Assembly: GCA_963578705.1 (NCBI GenBank)
Contig: CAUZDT010000040.1
Coordinates: 1 to 10,814 of the forward strand
Direction: 5' to 3'
Source: UBA8886 sp963578705
GTDB lineage: Archaea > Thermoplasmatota > Poseidoniia > MGIII > CG-Epi1
DNA: 10,814 nucleotides
Under the pieces are notes generated by a model. The model saw nothing but the letters and a program-made list of their open reading frames with translations, did not search any database and had not been told where the DNA came from. How positions within the stretch are numbered: position 1 is the stretch's first letter; the number at the start of each line of letters is the position of its first letter. This document shows positions 7,328 through 10,814 of the stretch, one piece after another. The position numbers and the translations under genes are program-made.

Positions 7328-7475
7328 GTTGCGGTGCAAGGACTGTCCCCACTGGTATGGCGGCGAGGACTACGGTTACGGCAGTTGCCGGCTCAAGCTA
7401 CGGCGCGAGGAGCAGCGCTTCCTGACCTTCGGCCAGCAGGTGTGCGACGAAGGGATGGAGGAGGGGGCGCCCTGA
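7326..7475 (+). CDS. Small four-cysteine protein, probably zinc-binding, unknown function
   Basis: About 49 residues if started at GTG 7326 (TTG 7329 would be one residue shorter; the frame is also open to TTG 7287). The sequence has CKDCPHW, then GEDYGYGSC, then FGQQVCDEG: a CxxC pair followed by two spaced cysteines, consistent with a structural metal site. Conserved-looking aromatic and glycine residues between the cysteines and high third-position GC argue that it is a true gene. I do not recognise a named family. Its TGA overlaps the ATG of the acetyltransferase gene by one base, and the ribosome-binding site of that gene lies inside this one, so the two are probably co-translated. Confidence 0.7.
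   Translation: MLRCKDCPHWYGGEDYGYGSCRLKLRREEQRFLTFGQQVCDEGMEEGAP
7457..7467 (+). promoter_or_regulatory. Strong Shine-Dalgarno site of the GNAT gene
   Basis: GGAGGAGGGGG lies 7 nt before the ATG at 7475, inside the end of the small four-cysteine gene. It decides the acetyltransferase start at 7475 against an in-frame ATG at 7334, which would overlap the upstream gene almost completely. Confidence 0.75.
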
Positions 7476-8323
7476 TGGCTGACGCGGACGCGCCGGTCGC
7501 GGTCCGCCCGCTGGCCAACGGCGACCTGAAGTTCGCACGGGCGCTGACCGATGGCGAGGGATGGGGCAACTCGGCGCGCGACTGGGAGCGGCTGCACACG
7601 CTCGGCGTCGGGCTGGTCGCCGAAGTCGGCGGCGCGGCCGCCGGGGTTTGCAGCGCGCACGATTACGGCGCGCTCGGCACCGTCGGCAACGTCGTCATCG
7701 GGGCAGGGCAGCGCGGAGCCGGTGTCGGCTCCGCGCTGCTCGAGGCGGCGCTAGAGCGGTTAGCGGGGTGCCGCGCGGTGCGGGTGCACGCGCTGATGCC
7801 GACCGCTGGCTTCTATCGCGCGCTCGGTTTCGAGGCGGAGGGGATGTCGACCCGCTTCCGTCTCTCCCCGGAGATGCACGCGCTGGCGCCGTTCGACGTC
7901 GGCGATGCAGCGGTCGCGCCGGCGCACGACCACTGGGACGAAGTGCTGGCTCTCGACGCAGCACAGTTCGGCGGTGACCGCTCCGCGCTGCTCGAGGCGC
8001 TCGCGAAGGCGGTTCCCGAAGCGGCGCTCGCGCTCGACGGCGGCTACATCCTGGCGAAGGGCGAGCCGCCGCTCTACGAGCTGGGGCCGTGGGTGGTCAA
8101 GCCCGGCTGCCGCGGCTGGCGGGGGCTGCTCGAGGCAGCTGTCGCGGCGCTCCCCCGCACGGCAAGCGTCGAAATCATCGTCCCGTCGCCCAATTTCCGC
8201 GTCACCAGCCTGCTCGAGGCGCAAGGCTGGGAAGCGGTCGACTACACGCTGGCGATGGTGCACGGTGGCGGCTGGAGCGACGAGGGCAACATCTGCGCCC
8301 GCGCGGGAGGCGACAAGGGATGA
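7475..8323 (+). CDS. GNAT-family N-acetyltransferase with a C-terminal second GNAT-like (YitH/Acetyltransf_18-type) domain
   Basis: A 282-aa cytosolic enzyme predicted to transfer an acetyl group from acetyl-CoA to an amine. The N-terminal GNAT domain (about 8-140) has the acetyl-CoA pyrophosphate loop QRGAGVG (Gln79 to Gly85), followed by SALLEAAL and the late motif FYRALGFE (from Phe113). Residues about 150-282 look like a second, diverged GNAT-like half with GGYILAKG, YELGPWVV (around 204) and a final strand-helix-strand, the layout of YitH-like proteins with Pfam Acetyltransf_18. The family match is from memory of the motif layout. The substrate is unknown. ATG 7475 follows a strong ribosome-binding site and overlaps the preceding stop (TGATG). 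The 3' end overlaps cysS by ATGA, so the genes form one operon. Confidence 0.88.
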   Translation: MADADAPVAVRPLANGDLKFARALTDGEGWGNSARDWERLHTLGVGLVAEVGGAAAGVCSAHDYGALGTVGNVVIGAGQRGAGVGSALLEAALERLAGCRAVRVHALMPTAGFYRALGFEAEGMSTRFRLSPEMHALAPFDVGDAAVAPAHDHWDEVLALDAAQFGGDRSALLEALAKAVPEAALALDGGYILAKGEPPLYELGPWVVKPGCRGWRGLLEAAVAALPRTASVEIIVPSPNFRVTSLLEAQGWEAVDYTLAMVHGGGWSDEGNICARAGGDKG

Positions 8324-9579
8324 GCCACGGGCTGCGGCTCTACAACAGCGCCACCCGCCGCAAGGAGCGCTTCGCACCATCCGGCGACCCGGTGCGGCTC
8401 TACGCCTGTGGGCCAACGGTCTACGCGCCGGCGCATCTCGGCCACGCCAAGTCCTACGTCGCCGTGGATGTGCTGCGGCGCTGGCTCGAATACCGCGACT
8501 ACGTGGTGCGCCACGCGCAGAACTTCACCGACGTCGCCGACGAGACCGCGCAGGCAGCGGCGCATGACCGCGTTCCGGAAGCGGAGCTGACCGCGCGCTA
8601 CGAGGCGGAATTCCTGACGCAGATGGACGCGCTCGGCAACCTGCGGCCGCACGCGCTGCCACGCGCTTCCGGCGTTGCCGACGAGATTGGAGCGCTGGCG
8701 GCGCGGCTGCTCGCTGACGGCCGTGCCTACGAGAGCGAGGGAGGCATCTGGCTCTCGGTCACGCCAGGGCAGCACGGCGCGCTGCTCGGGAGCGAAATCG
8801 GCGCGGCGCTCTGCGAACCGGCCGACGCGGTCGACCCCGGACCCAAGCGGGGGCCGTTCGACTTCATGCTCTGGGGGCCGCCGCTGCCGGGCGGCCGCAA
8901 CTGGTCGCCTGACGGGGGATCCAAGGGACGGCCGGGCTGGCACCTGGAGTGCACGCTGATGGCGTCGCGCGACCCGGGGCTGCCGCTCGACATCCACTTT
9001 GGCGGGGTCGATTTGGCGTATCCGCACCACGAGAGCGAACTGCTGCTCGCCGATGCCTTGGGCTTGGGCGAATATTGCGGCGTGTGGATGCACAACGGGC
9101 TGATGGAGGATGCCGACGGCAAGCTCTCGAAATCGCGCGGAGAGCGGCTCTCGCTGGCAGCCATCTTCGACGACTGCCCACCCGCGGCGCTGAGATTCTA
9201 CCTGCTGCAATACCACTACCGCGACTTCACCCCCTTCAGCGAAACCGCGCTGAAAGCCGCCTGCGCCGAGGGCGAACAGCTGGGCTGGACCGCCGCCGAG
9301 GTGCTGACGGCGGGCGGCGGCCCGGACGCCACCGCCCGCGACGAAAAACCGCATGGCGCTTCGCAGCTGGCGCGCGGCGACCCCACCACGGCTGCGCTGC
9401 TGGCGCAGCTCGAGGCGGCAATGGACGACGACCTTGGCACCCCACAGGCGGTCGCCGCGCTGCGCGAGCTGGACCCGCTGGCGCGCGAGCGGCTCGACAG
9501 CGGCGGCGAACTGCGGGCAGTCGCGGCGCTCTACCGCATTTTCCAACGCGCGCTGGGGGTGTTTCAGTGGCCATCATAG
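8320..9579 (+). CDS. cysS: Cysteinyl-tRNA synthetase, short form
   Basis: A 419-aa class I synthetase that joins cysteine to tRNA-Cys using ATP. HLGH (39-42) is the HIGH motif and KLSKS (268-272) the KMSKS motif. The zinc ligands that select cysteine are all present: Cys30 in YACGPTVY, Cys211 in GWHLEC, and His236 and Glu240 in PHHESE, each shifted by +2 from the E. coli enzyme. The DALR-type helical domain is recognisable (MDDDLGTPQAVAALREL), but the protein stops soon afterwards. The E. coli enzyme is 461 aa, so the terminal tRNA-binding extension is missing. The similarly sized mycothiol ligase MshC was considered; CGPTVY argues for the synthetase. GGGAGG lies 9 nt before ATG 8320, which overlaps the acetyltransferase stop as ATGA. 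The frame is open upstream to 8089, but family homology begins at 8320. Confidence 0.95.
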   Translation: MSHGLRLYNSATRRKERFAPSGDPVRLYACGPTVYAPAHLGHAKSYVAVDVLRRWLEYRDYVVRHAQNFTDVADETAQAAAHDRVPEAELTARYEAEFLTQMDALGNLRPHALPRASGVADEIGALAARLLADGRAYESEGGIWLSVTPGQHGALLGSEIGAALCEPADAVDPGPKRGPFDFMLWGPPLPGGRNWSPDGGSKGRPGWHLECTLMASRDPGLPLDIHFGGVDLAYPHHESELLLADALGLGEYCGVWMHNGLMEDADGKLSKSRGERLSLAAIFDDCPPAALRFYLLQYHYRDFTPFSETALKAACAEGEQLGWTAAEVLTAGGGPDATARDEKPHGASQLARGDPTTAALLAQLEAAMDDDLGTPQAVAALRELDPLARERLDSGGELRAVAALYRIFQRALGVFQWPS

Positions 9580-10184
9580 AGCAGTTCGCGGTCGGGCCGA
9601 TGGCCAACTTCGCCTACCTGCTTGGCTGCGAAGAAACGCGCATCGCGGCGCTGGTTGACCCCTGCTTCGAGCCGGAAAAAATGGTCGGCCGCGCAGAGGC
9701 ACTGGGCTACCGTGTCGGGTGGGTCATCAACACCCACGGCCACCACGACCACATCAACGGCAACGGCCGCGCGGTGGATCTGACCGGCGCGAAAGTGGCA
9801 GCGCACCGTAAGGCGGAATTCACCGTCGACCAATTTTTAAAACACGGCGACACGCTGCGCGTCGGCGAAATCGCGGTCGGCGTGCTGCACACACCAGGTC
9901 ACGCACGCGACGCAATCTGCCTGCAAACCAATGGGCATATCTTCACCGGCGACACGCTTTTCGTCGGCGAGTGCGGCCGCACTGACCTGCCCGGCAGTGA
10001 CCCGCGCGCGATGCACCGCTCGCTCTTCGAAGTGCTGGCCAAAGTCCCGGATTACGCAGTCGTCTGGCCGGGCCACGACTACGGCCCGCGCCCCAACTCG
10101 ACTATGGGCACGGAGCGGCGCGAGAACTACGTGCTCGCGCCGCGGTCGCTCGAGGAATTCGTCGCGTTCATGGCGGAGCCGTAG
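9567..10184 (+). CDS. Metallo-beta-lactamase-fold hydrolase, persulfide dioxygenase/glyoxalase II-like
   Basis: A 205-aa cytosolic metalloenzyme. Metal-binding residues are complete: THGHHDH (His57, His59, Asp61, His62), TPGH (His112), GDTLF (Asp129) and PGHD (His170). The segment GECGRTDLPGSDPRAMHRSL followed by WPGHDYG and a Ser-Thr-x-Gly-x-Glu-type stretch recalls ETHE1-like sulfur (persulfide) dioxygenases and short glyoxalase II enzymes such as YcbL (about 215 aa). It lacks the long glutathione-binding C-terminus of classical glyoxalase II. The reaction cannot be fixed from sequence: thioester hydrolysis or persulfide oxidation are the main options. Start GTG 9567 has GGGGGTG 5 nt upstream and gives the expected N-terminus; it overlaps the end of cysS by 13 bp in another frame, so it probably belongs to the same operon. 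Confidence 0.9.
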   Translation: MAIIEQFAVGPMANFAYLLGCEETRIAALVDPCFEPEKMVGRAEALGYRVGWVINTHGHHDHINGNGRAVDLTGAKVAAHRKAEFTVDQFLKHGDTLRVGEIAVGVLHTPGHARDAICLQTNGHIFTGDTLFVGECGRTDLPGSDPRAMHRSLFEVLAKVPDYAVVWPGHDYGPRPNSTMGTERRENYVLAPRSLEEFVAFMAEP

Positions 10185-10231
10185 CGCCGGGGGCGCCAAC
10201 GACTTAAACCGACGGTCGGAGCTCGCGAAGC
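10185..10231 (+). promoter_or_regulatory. Candidate leaderless-type promoter of the zf-TFIIB protein gene
   Basis: The 47-bp gap contains CTTAAA (10203-10208), a TATA-like element whose centre is 26 nt before the ATG at 10232, the distance expected if transcription starts at the start codon. A short hairpin, GCGCC-GGG-GGCGC (10184-10196), directly follows the stop of the preceding gene and could mark its transcript end. No T-run follows it, so terminator function is doubtful. Confidence 0.4.
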
Positions 10232-10663
10232 ATGGCGCGCACGTGTCCCCGCTGCAGCACGGGCCTTGAACCGCGCAGCGTCACCGGAGATGCGTTCGCG
10301 ATAACCGTGGACGACTGCAAGGATTGCGGAGGGCTCTTCCTGGACCGAGGTGAACTGGCCCGGCTGGCACCCGATAGCGCATCGGTCGAGGAGCTCGCCA
10401 GCCAGCTATCGCGCGAGCCGGAAGCCGGCAAACACGACATTGCGTGTCCCCACTGCACCGGCCAGATGCACCTCACCAGCATCCCTGAACCAGAGGTGCA
10501 ACTAGACATCTGCGGCGACTGCCAAGGCATCTGGTTCGACCGCGGGGAACTGGAGGCATTGCAAAAAGTGGGCGACAGGGGCGCAGCCAAAGGCGTGGCA
10601 GACACGGCTTCAGGGTTGAGCCTGTTGACAGATATAGTACAGATCCTAGCCAGTGTCCTGTAG
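10232..10663 (+). CDS. Double zf-TFIIB-type zinc ribbon protein
   Basis: A 143-aa protein with two zf-TFIIB-like units. The first (residues 5-42) is CPRC ... CKDCGGLFLDRGEL, with cysteines 5, 8, 29 and 32. The second (72-107) is CPHC ... CGDCQGIWFDRGEL, with cysteines 72, 75, 94 and 97. Each ends in the family signature Cys-x-x-Cys-x-Gly-(aromatic hydrophobic)-Asp-Arg-Gly-Glu-Leu. The tail (SGLSLLTDIVQILASVL) is an amphipathic or hydrophobic helix that might contact a membrane or partner. Family members are widespread and mostly uncharacterised, and the name does not imply a TFIIB function. The ATG is the first after a TATA-like box. The stop TAG lies inside a palindrome shared with the converging gene. 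Confidence 0.9.
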   Translation: MARTCPRCSTGLEPRSVTGDAFAITVDDCKDCGGLFLDRGELARLAPDSASVEELASQLSREPEAGKHDIACPHCTGQMHLTSIPEPEVQLDICGDCQGIWFDRGELEALQKVGDRGAAKGVADTASGLSLLTDIVQILASVL

Positions 10664-10710
10664 CGCTACGGCTCCCGCCCGGGCCGTTGCGCCAGCCTTT
10701 CCTGTAGCGC
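10656..10710 (+). repeat. TCCTGTAGCGC repeats (copies 3 and 4 of 4 in the window)
   Basis: Copy 3 (10656-10666) overlaps the stop of the zf-TFIIB protein gene. Copy 4 (10700-10710) lies in the antisense-oriented partial gene, where it encodes part of ALQE on the minus strand. They are 44 bp apart start to start. Confidence 0.5.
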
Positions 10711-10814
10711 ATCAACGACCGCTCCAGCCGGGAGTCGCTGCTCAGTGAGCCAGCCAAAGCGCTCGAGTGAGACCGCAACGCCGTCTTCCACCGGCTTGAC
10801 CGAGAGCACGCGCG
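10666..10814 (-). CDS. C-terminal 48 residues of an unidentified protein, 5' part beyond window
   Basis: Reading the minus strand inward from the right edge, one frame stays open for 48 codons to TAG at 10668-10666. The peptide begins RVLSVKPVEDGVAVSLERFG and continues as an amphipathic helix ending QERLAQRPGREP. High third-position GC, an alternating beta-strand pattern and the tight convergence with the zinc ribbon gene (2 bp between stops) support a real coding end. Too little is visible to name a family. Confidence 0.65.
   Translation of the reverse strand, partial: RVLSVKPVEDGVAVSLERFGWLTEQRLPAGAVVDALQERLAQRPGREP

Noticed and set aside
7251..7352. 34-codon N-terminal extension of the carboxypeptidase
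   Set aside because: It would put a non-hydrophobic stretch before the signal peptide, cross the TATA-like box and overlap the divergent small gene. ATG 7250 explains the signal peptide and the promoter spacing.
8242..9546. A 434-codon minus-strand open frame over cysS
   Set aside because: Shadow of the cysS reading frame: Arg/Gln-rich with no recognisable motif, and cysS has complete catalytic and zinc motifs.
8949..9566. Upstream extension of the hydrolase frame through cysS
   Set aside because: This part is a different frame of cysS and Arg/Ala-rich noise; metallo-beta-lactamase homology begins at about 9567.
8320..9579. Mycothiol ligase MshC instead of cysteinyl-tRNA synthetase
   Set aside because: Length is similar, but the CGPTVY motif and the KLSKS/PHHESE arrangement fit CysRS better, and no mycothiol genes are nearby.
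10184..10196. Hairpin GCGCC-GGG-GGCGC as a transcription terminator
   Set aside because: The stem is only 5 bp and no T-run follows; archaeal termination usually relies on T-rich tracts. Kept only as a remark.

Overview
The window is gene-dense and GC-rich, with eight complete protein genes and a partial gene at each edge. No stretch without a gene exceeds about 80 bp, and I saw no RNA genes, CRISPR arrays or mobile elements. Several traits suggest an archaeon, most likely a marine planktonic euryarchaeote of the Poseidoniales/MGII-MGIII type. They are TATA-like boxes 26-27 nt upstream of start codons (leaderless-type promoters), TTG and GTG starts, a HEAT-repeat protein ending in zinc ribbons, and a large secreted, membrane-anchored M14 carboxypeptidase with Asp-rich calcium-loop repeats. 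This assignment is inference: DnaK itself is of bacterial type and a GC-rich bacterium cannot be excluded.

Layout. The + strand opens with the C-terminal two thirds of DnaK (2-1282). After a short promoter-like gap comes a 696-aa HEAT / helical / beta-sandwich / triple zinc-ribbon protein (1334-3424). It converges on a minus-strand operon, with the two stop codons sharing one CTAG. Read right to left, that operon is a secreted M14 carboxypeptidase with a C-terminal membrane anchor (7250-4941), followed with a 4-nt overlap (TTGA) by an NSS-family sodium symporter (4944-3421). A compact divergent promoter centred near 7277 separates it from a + strand cluster with overlapping ends: a small four-cysteine protein (7326-7475), a double-domain GNAT acetyltransferase (7475-8323), a short cysteinyl-tRNA synthetase (8320-9579) and a metallo-beta-lactamase-fold hydrolase resembling persulfide dioxygenase/glyoxalase II (9567-10184). 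A separately promoted double zf-TFIIB zinc-ribbon protein follows (10232-10663). It converges, 2 bp apart, on the C-terminal end of an unidentified minus-strand gene (10666-10814).

How the genes may work together. The carboxypeptidase-symporter pair reads as a peptide-scavenging unit: amino acids released outside the cell are taken up by the co-translated sodium-coupled transporter. Aligned by eye with LeuT, the transporter carries Ser where chloride-independent LeuT has Glu290, which raises the possibility of chloride dependence. The cysS cluster joins cysteine charging to a possible sulfur or thioester hydrolase; the link is suggestive only. The main non-coding signals are a TATA box with flanking palindromes between the divergent genes, a hairpin over a small gene's start codon, and a TCCTGTAGCG repeat occurring four times.
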